From assembly GCA_932182025.1 (NCBI GenBank), contig CAKNXK010000027.1, positions 62,001-126,000 on the forward strand: a stretch of DNA of 64,000 nucleotides, given 5' to 3'. Under the pieces are notes generated by a model. The model saw only the letters and a list, made by a program, of their open reading frames with translations. It was not told the origin of the DNA and ran no database searches. Source of the stretch: an uncultured Candidatus Melainabacteria bacterium (GTDB lineage Bacteria; Cyanobacteriota; Vampirovibrionia; Gastranaerophilales; Gastranaerophilaceae). A program made the position numbers and the translations under genes. This document shows, one piece after another, positions 1 through 8,343 of this stretch (the first letter of the stretch is position 1; each line of letters starts with the position of its first letter).

Positions 1-66
1 ATTAATCCAATCAACACAAATCAAGGTTCTTACAAAGGTAAAATAGGAAATACAGGAGCTTTAGTT

Positions 67-726
67 ATGAAGAAAGAATTGATATTTTTAGGGCCGCCAG
101 CATGCGGAAAAGGAACTCAAACAAACAGATTATCAGAGTTTCTAGGACTTCCTCATATTGATACAGGTTCATTATTAAGAGCAGAAATCGCAAAAGAAAG
201 CGAAGAAGGCAAAACTGCCAAATCATTTATCGACAAAGGTTTATTAGTACCTGTAACTTTAGTTGCAAAAATTATTAAAAACAAACTGGCAAGTAAAGAA
301 TGTGAAAACGGATATGTTCTTGACGGTTTCCCAAGAAGCCTTGAACAAGCACAGCAGCTTGAAGAAATCAACAAAGAAGTAGATGGAGATAAAAAAGCAT
401 CTTTCAAAGCAATCTACTTTGATATTGATCCGCAAATCCTTCTTGAAAGAATTATTTATCGTCAATCTTGTCCTCAATGCGGCGAAATTTATAACAAAAA
501 ATTCAAACCATCAAAAGTGGAAGACGAATGCGACAAATGCCACGTTCCATTGAAAACAAGAGCAGATGATAATGCCGAAGTTGCAAAATCACGTTTTGAT
601 ACCTATTTTGAACAAACAGCTCCACTTGTTGAGTTCTATGAGAAAAAAGGTGTATTAACAAAACTTGATGCTATGGGTTCAATTGAAGAAGTTTGGCAAA
701 GACTTCTAAAAATTATTAACGGCTAA
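67..726 (+). CDS. adk: Adenylate kinase (zinc-lid type)
   Basis: Adenylate kinase converts AMP and ATP to two ADP in the cytosol. The 219-residue protein has the family length. The P-loop is GPPACGKGT at residues 9-17, a variant of the usual GPPGAGKGT. The DGFPR motif follows near residue 84. The LID carries four cysteines (Cys135, Cys138, Cys155, Cys158) in the spacing of zinc-stabilised LIDs. The ATG is chosen because AGGAG at 53-57 lies 9 nt upstream. The reading frame is also open to the window edge, but residues upstream of the ATG do not resemble the family. A terminator follows. Confidence 0.97.
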   Translation: MKKELIFLGPPACGKGTQTNRLSEFLGLPHIDTGSLLRAEIAKESEEGKTAKSFIDKGLLVPVTLVAKIIKNKLASKECENGYVLDGFPRSLEQAQQLEEINKEVDGDKKASFKAIYFDIDPQILLERIIYRQSCPQCGEIYNKKFKPSKVEDECDKCHVPLKTRADDNAEVAKSRFDTYFEQTAPLVEFYEKKGVLTKLDAMGSIEEVWQRLLKIING

Positions 727-754
727 GTTAAATTGACTTTTAAATATTCATCCT

Positions 755-790
755 TAAAAAAATATCATCTAAACGGATGATATTTTTTTT
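755..790 (+). terminator. Rho-independent terminator after adk
   Basis: The hairpin arms AATATCATC and GATGATATT are followed by a run of eight T. The left arm is preceded by A's, so the element could also work on the minus strand. Confidence 0.85.
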
Positions 791-845
791 ATACAGTAAA
801 GAAACCCTTGAAAATACCGATAACACTTAAGGAAGGACGGTAAAA

Positions 846-2471
846 TTGTTTAACACAATGAACACAGTACGCCCGCGCCCTTATCCACAAAGAGGGACTG
901 GCAGCTATAATGCAGGTAATACCGGTACTGATGCAGACGGTCATAACCAAAATGGTCAGGAGCAACAGCAGCAGCACCGCGAAACAGTTGCACGCGGCCG
1001 CGCAGAGGATGTTCAACAACCACAAGTTCAACCAAGACAGGCAATTTATTCACCTGCTGTAAACGCCTATGCACAAAAATCCGTTTTCCCGAACCAAACA
1101 CCTCCTATGCAGAGAGCAGCTTATCCTGTTCAGGGAGGACAAATCAACCCGCAGCAATATCAGGCAATTCAAGCACAATCTGGTTATCAGCCGATTTCTT
1201 CTGCCGAACCTGCTCCTGCGAAGCCTCAACAGAGAAGCAACAGGATTAATATTGCGCAAATCCTAAAAGATTTCAGAAACACAATTAAAGCAATCGCAAC
1301 ACCTCCTGAAATCGAAGAAGATGTTAACCATTATTTAAAAATTGTTGAACAACAAGTCCGCGAAGACAAACCACAAGTTAACTTAATCCAAAGCAATTTG
1401 AAAATTGCTGCGTCATTGTTGGACAAATATATTTCAGAAACACTTAAAAAAGAGTCAAAAGTTGTTCAAAACTGGCTTGATGCGTTGTTCTTACAGAGAA
1501 TTGACTACAAATTTGATGCGGATGACATCAATCCGAACTTCCTCGTAAAATTCCCTGAAGATAACAAAAAACCTGAATCACAACAGGAAGTACAAGAAGA
1601 AGTTCAGCCTGAACCTGTTGCTGAAATTGAAGAATATGAGCCAGAAACACTTGAAACAGAGTTTGTTCAAGCGCAGGAAAAAATTGCAACAAAACCTAAT
1701 ATTACAATTATTCCTCAAGATACAAGATTAAAATCTTTATTCATGGAAGCTAAAAAGCAAGCTTTTTCTAACAACCCGCAAAAAGCGATGGCAATGTTTA
1801 AAGAAGCATTTAATAGAGCAGGCGAAATCAAAGATAACGAAACACAATCAAGAATTTGTCTCGAAATAGGCAAAATCTATGATGATAATGACTTTGTTGT
1901 ACAGGCATTAAACAGTTATAACAAATCACTTAAATACACAACTGATACAAACGTAAAATCAAAAGCTCATTACTCAATGGCTCAAATTTATGATGATGTA
2001 AATCAAGTAGGACCTGCTCTTGAACACTATATCACATCAATTTCTTATGCAGGAAAAACTGATGACTTAATCGGACAATCAGATTCTTTAACAAGAGTTG
2101 CAAATATTTTCACAGACAAATACGACGAAAACGCTTTTGAATACTACGAAGTAGCACGCAAACTTGTTGAACAAACAGCAGATAATAATATGAAAGGTTA
2201 TGTACTTTCAAACACCGCTGATGCTTGTGTTCAATTCAGAAAAAATGACAAGGCGTTAAAATACTATGCAGAAGCTGTTAAGAATTACGAAACAACAAAT
2301 GCGCTTGAAGAAATCGCAGAAAACTATAAATCAGCAGCAGAGTTAATGATTGAGTTCAAAAGCCCTAACAAAGCTAAATCATTGTTAAAAAAAGCTTTGG
2401 TAAATGCTGTTAAAACCAAGAATGAAGATTTGATTTCCGAAATTAATCTTTTGTTGGCAAGTGTTGCATAA
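846..2471 (+). CDS. TPR-repeat protein with disordered Gln/Pro-rich N-terminus
   Basis: Function is unknown. The first ~130 residues of 541 are low-complexity (Gln, Pro, Asn, Arg) and probably disordered. Residues ~130-220 form a predicted helical region, followed by an acidic Glu/Pro linker (~235-275). From ~290 to the end there are consecutive helix pairs with the TPR pattern, for example ALNSYNKSLKY and ALKYYAEAVKNY. This suggests a protein-interaction scaffold. There is no signal peptide. The start is TTG: AAGGAAGGA at 829-837 sits 8 nt before it, whereas the next in-frame ATG (858) would be too far. It lies between adk and rpe, and the start of rpe has its own promoter signal just after this gene. 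Confidence 0.8.
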   Translation: MFNTMNTVRPRPYPQRGTGSYNAGNTGTDADGHNQNGQEQQQQHRETVARGRAEDVQQPQVQPRQAIYSPAVNAYAQKSVFPNQTPPMQRAAYPVQGGQINPQQYQAIQAQSGYQPISSAEPAPAKPQQRSNRINIAQILKDFRNTIKAIATPPEIEEDVNHYLKIVEQQVREDKPQVNLIQSNLKIAASLLDKYISETLKKESKVVQNWLDALFLQRIDYKFDADDINPNFLVKFPEDNKKPESQQEVQEEVQPEPVAEIEEYEPETLETEFVQAQEKIATKPNITIIPQDTRLKSLFMEAKKQAFSNNPQKAMAMFKEAFNRAGEIKDNETQSRICLEIGKIYDDNDFVVQALNSYNKSLKYTTDTNVKSKAHYSMAQIYDDVNQVGPALEHYITSISYAGKTDDLIGQSDSLTRVANIFTDKYDENAFEYYEVARKLVEQTADNNMKGYVLSNTADACVQFRKNDKALKYYAEAVKNYETTNALEEIAENYKSAAELMIEFKSPNKAKSLLKKALVNAVKTKNEDLISEINLLLASVA

Positions 2472-2477
2472 TATTTA

Positions 2478-2486
2478 TGCTAAAAT
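2478..2486 (+). promoter_or_regulatory. Extended -10 promoter, leaderless rpe
   Basis: TGC followed by TAAAAT is an extended -10 element. Only six nt separate the hexamer from the rpe ATG, so the transcript should begin at or next to the start codon. No Shine-Dalgarno is present. Confidence 0.5.
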
Positions 2487-2492
2487 AAAGCT

Positions 2493-3131
2493 ATGAGCAA
2501 CATTATAATTTCACCATCAATATTATCAGCTGACTTTATGAACCTTGAAACAGAAATCAAGGCTGTTGAAGAAGCGGGCGCAAAATGGGTTCACATAGAC
2601 GTTATGGACGGACATTTTGTACCAAATATTTCAATCGGTGTTCCGGTAGTTAAATCCATCCGCAAAAAAACAGATATGTTTCTGGATACCCACCTAATGA
2701 TTGAAAACCCTGAAAAATATATTGAAGCATTTTCAAAAGCAGGTTCTGATTTAATAACTTTTCATCTTGAAGCCACAGAAAACCCTAAAGAAGCCATCAA
2801 TTTGATTAAATCTTTCGGGAAAAAAGTCGGGATTTCAATCAAACCAAAAACCGAGGCTAAAGATATTTTTCCATATCTAAACGACATTGATTTAGTCCTT
2901 GTAATGACTGTAGAACCAGGATTTGGCGGGCAAGAATTTATGCATGATTGTGCAATGAAAATTCCTGTAATAAAAGAAAACGCTCCAGAGAATTTAATTA
3001 TTCAGGTTGATGGCGGAATTAATAATTTAACAGCAAAAATCTGCACATCCCTAGGTGCTAATTCACTTGTTGCAGGAAGTTATATTTATAAAAATAAGAA
3101 TTATAAAGAAGCGATTACTAACCTCGTTTGA
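2493..3131 (+). CDS. rpe: Ribulose-phosphate 3-epimerase
   Basis: Rpe interconverts ribulose 5-phosphate and xylulose 5-phosphate in the pentose phosphate pathway. The 212-residue TIM barrel shows the signature motifs in order: HIDVMDGHFVPN, THLMI, TVEPGFGGQ and QVDGGI. These include the catalytic Asp residues and metal-binding His residues. Length is typical. The gene has no Shine-Dalgarno and appears leaderless. Its last 14 nt overlap the end of the convergent small gene on the minus strand. Confidence 0.97.
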   Translation: MSNIIISPSILSADFMNLETEIKAVEEAGAKWVHIDVMDGHFVPNISIGVPVVKSIRKKTDMFLDTHLMIENPEKYIEAFSKAGSDLITFHLEATENPKEAINLIKSFGKKVGISIKPKTEAKDIFPYLNDIDLVLVMTVEPGFGGQEFMHDCAMKIPVIKENAPENLIIQVDGGINNLTAKICTSLGANSLVAGSYIYKNKNYKEAITNLV

Positions 3132-3315
3132 CAACGTGAGTAATCTGTTCGCCGTAGCTGTTCATGCTGCCGTTGGTTTCTTCAATTGTATATGTAACTT
3201 CGTTATCAGAAGCTTTTTCTTTTTCTGCAAACTCAATAGCTTTATCTAAATCCTTAAACTCGCCTGCTAATTCAGGGTCAAAATAGTGTGGTTTGTCAAT
3301 ATAAACTTGATACAT
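3118..3315 (-). CDS. Small conserved-type hypothetical protein
   Basis: The 65-residue acidic protein has no recognised domain, signal peptide or membrane segment. It looks like a small soluble alpha/beta protein (YQVYIDKPHYFDPE, then an amphipathic helix rich in Glu/Lys). The ATG at 3315 is chosen because AAGGAG lies 6 nt upstream; a longer in-frame reading has no such site. Its end overlaps rpe by 14 nt, tail to tail. The HNH gene upstream on the same strand ends 10 nt before this start, so the two are probably co-transcribed. Confidence 0.7.
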   Translation of the reverse strand: MYQVYIDKPHYFDPELAGEFKDLDKAIEFAEKEKASDNEVTYTIEETNGSMNSYGEQITHVVKRG

Positions 3316-3325
3316 AAAATTCTCC

Positions 3326-4453
3326 TTACTTCTCAATTATTCTAAACACATTGCCAAGTTTTTGCAAGTGTGACATTTCGCGGCGCTGCAAACGAGTTAG
3401 TTGTAATTTATCCGTATCAAGCACTACAGAAGAATTTGTTTCTTTTTCAATTACTTCTTTAATTTTTTCAGGATAATAACCTCTTCCTGAAAAAGGACTA
3501 TTTTTATCATGAATTTCATTTATTACATCGTCCATATAACGCTGAAGATTTCCAGCAAAATCAATATTAGGATTAAGCATCATAAATTCCCATAGAGGCA
3601 TCGAACTTCTTGCATTATTAAACTGAGCAGAAACAAGAATTAAATTTGATAAATCGCTTCCACCACCGCGAGAATGCGGTTTAACATGTTCTACAGAAGC
3701 AACAGCAGAACTTATTAATCTCTTTGCAATTTGTAAATGCGATTTCTTGGAATAAGAAACAATAAATGCATTCAAATCATTGGAAGAAGCAGGAAGCCCA
3801 TACCATGCGCGATAAATTTTAATAATTTGAGTTAAATCTTTGCCCTTAGCTTTAATTGCTTTTATTTTTTCAAGAGGTTCTTTTCTACCAAAAGTTCCAT
3901 CTTCCATTTTGGTTAAAGCTTCATCTCTTACTGCAATAACTTGTTGTCGAACGGGTTCTGATAACATTGGCAATAAGCGATTTGTGCTGTTTAATATATC
4001 AAATTGTTTAATCTTTAGTTGTCCCAAAGATTCAGGAGCTAATTCTAAAAGAATATTCTGAAAATCACGTTTATTTTTATGCGGCGCATCTGATAAAATG
4101 TCAAAAACTGTGCTTTCAACATCATGCATATATCCTTGAAGATGTTGTAAAAGATTAATTGCTGATTGAGCATTTGGACGCTTTTCAAGTTTTTGATAAA
4201 CACCTTTTGCTTTAGACTTGCTAATCAAAGGTCTGCCTGTATAAGCACATTTAAACTTATCTGAAAATTCCAATAAGAAATTCATATCAGGTCTGGCGCC
4301 GAACGAAACATTACAAAAAGCTGCATAATAAGAACTTGGCACTTTCTGAGTTTCTGCAGACTGAACCGGAACTGTTGATTGTTCTTTTACTGAATTTTTA
4401 ACAATCGGTCGAAAATTATTAATTTGTGAAGTCTGGTTAAACGATACTTTCAT
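3326..4453 (-). CDS. HNH-endonuclease-like protein with lineage N-terminal motif
   Basis: The 375-residue protein has a low-complexity N-terminus ending in VSFGA, a helical middle and a C-terminal HNH-like core. The core is EHVKPHSRGGGSDLSNL followed by an N..ARS segment, matching the H and N positions of HNH nucleases. A partner cysteine motif is seen only as KCAYTGRPL near residue 75, far from the core. No methyltransferase or phage gene is adjacent, so a restriction or phage role is not supported. The start is uncertain: the ATG at 4453 has no Shine-Dalgarno, and a TTG 27 nt upstream is in frame. Confidence 0.6.
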   Translation of the reverse strand: MKVSFNQTSQINNFRPIVKNSVKEQSTVPVQSAETQKVPSSYYAAFCNVSFGARPDMNFLLEFSDKFKCAYTGRPLISKSKAKGVYQKLEKRPNAQSAINLLQHLQGYMHDVESTVFDILSDAPHKNKRDFQNILLELAPESLGQLKIKQFDILNSTNRLLPMLSEPVRQQVIAVRDEALTKMEDGTFGRKEPLEKIKAIKAKGKDLTQIIKIYRAWYGLPASSNDLNAFIVSYSKKSHLQIAKRLISSAVASVEHVKPHSRGGGSDLSNLILVSAQFNNARSSMPLWEFMMLNPNIDFAGNLQRYMDDVINEIHDKNSPFSGRGYYPEKIKEVIEKETNSSVVLDTDKLQLTRLQRREMSHLQKLGNVFRIIEK

Positions 4454-4526
4454 TTTTTTGTTTTTATCTATGATAATCAATCAAACGCATCTAAGTCAAA
4501 TTTTTGAACAGATAAACAGAAAATTG

Positions 4527-4555
4527 TTACATTTCTTATAAGATTATTGTATAAT
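4527..4555 (+). promoter_or_regulatory. Sigma-70-type promoter before M16 peptidase
   Basis: TTACAT and a perfect TATAAT are separated by 17 bp. The expected start lies about 15 nt before the ATG at 4577. Confidence 0.5.
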
Positions 4556-4576
4556 ATACAATAATAAGAGGTGATT

Positions 4577-5902
4577 ATGAGAGAAACATCAGTAAAGTAT
4601 CCATTTCTAACAAGAGATGTAAAAATTTATGAACAAGATAACGGACATAAGATTGTCCTTGCCTATAAAGAAGGCGGTATGGTTAATGTATCTAGCTGGG
4701 TAAAAACCGGTTCTATTAATGAAAATGATAAAAACAACGGAATTTCTCATTTTCTTGAACACTTAATGTTCAAAGGAACCCATAAACATAAAGCCGGTGA
4801 GTTTGACCATATTCTGGAAGCTCGCGGCGCAATTGTTAACGCTGCAACATGGAAAGATTATACTTTCTATTATGTAACTCTTCCAAAAGGTGAAAATAAT
4901 GAGAACTTCAATCTTGCAATTGAATTACATGCAGATATGATGACCGATCCGGTTATTCCTGATTATGAAATGGGCGCACCTTTTGATGTTAATGACAAAA
5001 ATGTTACTGACAAACGTGAAAGACATGTTGTAATTGAAGAAATTCGTATGCGTAAAGACCAGCCTTGGACAAAGGTTTATAACGCAACTAATCATGCTAT
5101 GTACACTTCGCATCCATACAAAAGAGATGTAATCGGTACTCCTGAAATTATTTCTCAAGTTCCTCAAGAAGAAATTATGAATTATTATAGAACTTTCTAT
5201 TCTCCAAAAAATGTAACAACTATTGTTGTTGGAGAATTTGATTTCGACGAAGTTCTTGAAAAAGTTAAAAAAGAATTTAACTGGGGCGACAGACCGGAAC
5301 CTCCTGAAAGAAATATTCAGCCCGATAAACCGGTACAAGAAACCGTTTATATCGAAAACAAAGCTAATATAAACTCTTCGTTTATGATGTTTGGATACTT
5401 AGGCGCACCTGCACGTGATTTAAAAAATCTTATTGCATTAGAAATGTTATCTATAATTCTGGGTGAAGGAACAAGCTCAAGATTGTACATAAACCTTATA
5501 GAAAACATGGATGAAAATATTTTCAATATGCTTAATGCAGAAAACTACTCATTCCGCGATGGAAGCAATTTCTTTATCCAAGCGAATTTCAATCCGCAAT
5601 ACAAAGATAAAGCTATTGAGCTTGTAAAATCTGAAATAGAAAAGCTTAAAGAAAATATTACCGAAAGAGAACTAAACAAAGCTAAAAAGAAACTTAAATC
5701 AAATTTTGCCTGCGAAGTTGAAACAGTTTCTGAAATCGGAGATACAATTGGTTATTATATGACTGTTTGTGATGATTTAGCATTAGCCGAAGAATACATT
5801 CCTATTTGCAATTCAATCACAGCAGAAGACCTAAAAGAAACAGCAAGAAAATATCTTAATATTAACAATGCAGTTATCTCGCTTTTGGTTCCTGAGGGCT
5901 AG
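4577..5902 (+). CDS. M16-family zinc peptidase (single-unit, processing-peptidase-like)
   Basis: M16 peptidases use an inverted zinc motif. Here it is HFLEH (His58, Glu61, His62), with a downstream glutamate in the VIEEI segment as the third ligand. The 441-residue length fits a single two-domain M16B unit. There is no signal peptide, so it is probably cytosolic. The start is the ATG at 4577, because AGAGGTGATT immediately before it matches the 16S anti-Shine-Dalgarno; a GTG two codons upstream is part of that site. A longer secreted M16 protein is encoded at 38995-41565. Confidence 0.9.
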   Translation: MRETSVKYPFLTRDVKIYEQDNGHKIVLAYKEGGMVNVSSWVKTGSINENDKNNGISHFLEHLMFKGTHKHKAGEFDHILEARGAIVNAATWKDYTFYYVTLPKGENNENFNLAIELHADMMTDPVIPDYEMGAPFDVNDKNVTDKRERHVVIEEIRMRKDQPWTKVYNATNHAMYTSHPYKRDVIGTPEIISQVPQEEIMNYYRTFYSPKNVTTIVVGEFDFDEVLEKVKKEFNWGDRPEPPERNIQPDKPVQETVYIENKANINSSFMMFGYLGAPARDLKNLIALEMLSIILGEGTSSRLYINLIENMDENIFNMLNAENYSFRDGSNFFIQANFNPQYKDKAIELVKSEIEKLKENITERELNKAKKKLKSNFACEVETVSEIGDTIGYYMTVCDDLALAEEYIPICNSITAEDLKETARKYLNINNAVISLLVPEG

Positions 5903-5964
5903 AAAAACATTGCAAAACCTGTTATAATAATAAGGTAATCCTAATCTTTTGCGAGGCTTTAATT

Positions 5965-6201
5965 ATGGAAAAGTATTGTCTCTTTATTGTATGTTTGCTG
6001 GTTTCTTGTTTATTATTTTCAGGATGTAATGTAAAACAAACCAAATCCCCGATTAATTATCAGCGCAGACTGGAAAAATACCTGCCGCCTGAAAAACCCG
6101 CAGGAACAGTTGACCTTAGCGAAGGTCCAAAAACAAGGTATGATGCAAAATTTGGACCAAAAGATTTGAATTTTGATATTAAATTAGATACTAAATACTA
6201 A
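5965..6201 (+). CDS. Small lipoprotein
   Basis: The 78-residue precursor starts with a short charged region, a hydrophobic stretch and a lipobox LFSGC at residues ~18-22. It should be lipidated by Lgt and processed by signal peptidase II. The mature part is Pro/Lys-rich with no recognisable domain. An extended -10 (TGT-TATAAT) lies near 5925 and GAGG precedes the ATG. The next gene begins 1 nt after its stop codon. Confidence 0.7.
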   Translation: MEKYCLFIVCLLVSCLLFSGCNVKQTKSPINYQRRLEKYLPPEKPAGTVDLSEGPKTRYDAKFGPKDLNFDIKLDTKY

Positions 6202-6202
6202 C

Positions 6203-6550
6203 ATGGACGATATAAATAACAAAAAATTTGTAGGAAGATTAATATACGCAGTCTTATCCGAAAGAAAAAATGTAAGAGATGCCATAAAACTTTTTCCCGA
6301 AACAAAAGATGAGAATATTGAATGCGCTTATCATGCTCTGGTACATTATGCTGCCGATGAAGAAATGCGCTATCAGGATATTGAATACCGCGAAGCACAG
6401 GATGATTATTTGGAATTTATCGCACAGACTTTGAGCGCAGGAAAAAACTTGCCGAAAAACATAATTGAAGAGTACAAACCTTACTACAAGGGAGTTGCAA
6501 GACCATGGCAAGGTTTTTGGAAAGAGTTTTTAAGGTTTATTAATATTTAA
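6203..6550 (+). CDS. Small hypothetical protein upstream of glgA
   Basis: The 115-residue soluble protein is not recognised. It is rich in Glu, Tyr and Lys and predicted mainly helical. It follows the lipoprotein gene by 1 nt, has no visible Shine-Dalgarno of its own, and is likely translated by coupling. It precedes glgA by 30 nt, but glgA has its own -10 signal in that gap. Confidence 0.65.
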   Translation: MDDINNKKFVGRLIYAVLSERKNVRDAIKLFPETKDENIECAYHALVHYAADEEMRYQDIEYREAQDDYLEFIAQTLSAGKNLPKNIIEEYKPYYKGVARPWQGFWKEFLRFINI

Positions 6551-6559
6551 TGATATAAT
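6551..6559 (+). promoter_or_regulatory. Extended -10 promoter before glgA
   Basis: TGA-TATAAT lies 21 nt before the glgA ATG, and AAGGAG sits between them. No good -35 box was found, which is usual for extended -10 promoters. Confidence 0.45.
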
Positions 6560-6580
6560 ATTTTTAAGGAGAAAAGAGAG

Positions 6581-8032
6581 ATGAAAATATTATTTGCCGC
6601 ATCAGAAGTTGCACCATTTTCTAAAGCAGGCGGATTGTCTGATGTCGTGGGAAGTTTACCAAAGGCGTTAACTACTCCAACGGTTGAAAAAACCGAGATT
6701 GCCATTTTTACACCGCTGCACGGTTGTATCGACTTAAAAAAATGGAATATTAAAGAACTTGAAAACTCTGAAATGTGGATAACTTTTGGTTCATCTCCAC
6801 AAAAATTCAAACTCTTTATGACAAAACTTCCGGATACTAATATTAATGTCTTTTTTGTTCAAAATGACTGGTATTTTTCTTGTTTTCAGGAAGTCTATCC
6901 AAAATGGCTTGATACAAGATACGAGCACGAAAGATATGTTGCATTTTCTCTTGCGACTCTGGAATATGCTAAACAATTGAATTTTAAAGCTGATATTATC
7001 CATTCAAATGACTGGCATACAGCAATGATTCCTTTATATATCAAATCAAATTACAAGTTTGATGAATTCTGGGCAAACACTAAAAACGTATTCGAAATCC
7101 ATAACCTTGCATATCAGGGAGTTTGGTTCGAAGACATCTTAGACTTTGCCAATATGAGAAAAGATATTGTTTTTAACGAATGGGGCTGTGAACACTTTGG
7201 ACGCGTAAACTGGATGAAAGGCGCAATCAATTATTCTGACAAAGTTGTAGTTGTTTCGCCTAAATACGCTGATGAGATTTTAGGTTCAGAATTCGGAGAA
7301 GGAATGGACTACACTCTTCGCGGACACAGGGATAAAATAACAGGCATTTTGAATGGCATTGATTATGATGTATTCAACCCTAAAACCGATAAATCATTAA
7401 TCAAAAACTTTGATATCAAGAGCCTCAAAAACAAAGAAGAAAATAAAAAAGCAATCTTAAAAGAATTCGGGCTGGAATATAATCCTGAAAGACCTTTAAT
7501 TGCTCTTATTTCAAGACTGGTTGACCAAAAAGGATTGGATTTAATCCGTCAGGTTGAAAACGATTTAAAGAATTTAAATGCTGATTTTATTTTCTTAGGT
7601 TCAGGTGATAAGAGCTATGAAAACTTATTTATTTGGCTTTCAAACAACACACCAAATATTAGAACTTATATCGGCTACAGAGGCGATCTTGCTAATTTAA
7701 TTTATGCAGGTTCTGATTTCTTCCTTATGCCATCCAAGTTTGAACCATGCGGACTTTCTCAATTAATCGCTATGCGCTATGGTTCTTTACCGATAGTACG
7801 CGCTACAGGCGGATTAGATAACACCATTGTCGGTTACCCTCTGAATGACTCAACAGGGTTCAAATTCTGGAGTTATGACGGATGGGCAATGAAAGATGCT
7901 ATTTGCTGCGCATTAGAAGTTTACAAGGATAAGTTCACATTCAATGCAATGCGTGAAAGTGCCATGAAATCTGATTTTAGCTGGAAGGAAAGTGCTAAAA
8001 AATACTTGGAAATGTACAGGTCTTTATTATGA
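6581..8032 (+). CDS. glgA: Glycogen synthase (GT5, ADP-glucose)
   Basis: GlgA transfers glucose from ADP-glucose to the growing alpha-1,4-glucan. The 483-residue GT-B enzyme has the N-terminal KAGGLSDVVG motif (residues ~17-26) that binds ADP-glucose. It also has the HSNDWHT segment and the C-terminal SKFEPCGLSQ...GTGGL-like block (here RATGGL) with the retaining-transferase E-x7-E spacing. Length is typical. Its TGA overlaps the ATG of the next small gene, so translation is probably coupled. No other glycogen genes are in the window. Confidence 0.96.
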   Translation: MKILFAASEVAPFSKAGGLSDVVGSLPKALTTPTVEKTEIAIFTPLHGCIDLKKWNIKELENSEMWITFGSSPQKFKLFMTKLPDTNINVFFVQNDWYFSCFQEVYPKWLDTRYEHERYVAFSLATLEYAKQLNFKADIIHSNDWHTAMIPLYIKSNYKFDEFWANTKNVFEIHNLAYQGVWFEDILDFANMRKDIVFNEWGCEHFGRVNWMKGAINYSDKVVVVSPKYADEILGSEFGEGMDYTLRGHRDKITGILNGIDYDVFNPKTDKSLIKNFDIKSLKNKEENKKAILKEFGLEYNPERPLIALISRLVDQKGLDLIRQVENDLKNLNADFIFLGSGDKSYENLFIWLSNNTPNIRTYIGYRGDLANLIYAGSDFFLMPSKFEPCGLSQLIAMRYGSLPIVRATGGLDNTIVGYPLNDSTGFKFWSYDGWAMKDAICCALEVYKDKFTFNAMRESAMKSDFSWKESAKKYLEMYRSLL

Positions 8033-8343
8033 TAGATTTAAAAGTTCATTACTCACTACTACCCGCATTTCAATCTGATGACCCAATCAGAGATGCTATT
8101 CTTGCAGGAGTTAAAGTCACAGGAGTAACTCTTACACAGGAAGACCGAATCATTGCACAATATCCGATTTTTATTACCAATGATATGCATTATGATGAAT
8201 TAAAACTTTATCTTGAACATATTGCAGGAATTATGCTTCCGCTTGTAAGTGAAAAACTTGAAAATAACGAAGTTTTTGAAATCCAAACATTAATGAACAG
8301 TAAAAAATGCGGTAACTGCCAAAATTGCGGAGGCTGCCATTGA
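8029..8343 (+). CDS. Hypothetical protein with C-terminal Cys cluster
   Basis: The 104-residue protein is not recognised. The body is alpha/beta without membrane segments. The tail is CGNCQNCGGCH, four cysteines and a histidine in 11 residues, suggesting binding of a metal or iron-sulfur cluster. It overlaps glgA by ATGA and its TGA overlaps the start of the next gene, so glgA and both downstream genes form a tight translational unit. Confidence 0.7.
   Translation: MIDLKVHYSLLPAFQSDDPIRDAILAGVKVTGVTLTQEDRIIAQYPIFITNDMHYDELKLYLEHIAGIMLPLVSEKLENNEVFEIQTLMNSKKCGNCQNCGGCH

Noticed and set aside
2..46. Possible 3' end of an upstream gene (open frame to a TAG at 44-46)
   Set aside because: Only 14 codons are visible and they match no family I know, including the expected SecY tail.
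846..1266. Long alternative frames opposite and within the Gln/Pro-rich start of the TPR gene
   Set aside because: They follow from the repetitive codon composition and have no ribosome site or domain.
3326..4453. HNH protein as a restriction enzyme, homing nuclease or phage gene
   Set aside because: No methyltransferase, intron or phage genes adjoin it, and the cysteine/histidine spacing is not canonical.
4925..5338. 137-codon minus-strand frame inside the M16 gene
   Set aside because: It lies wholly opposite a well-supported peptidase and has no recognisable features.
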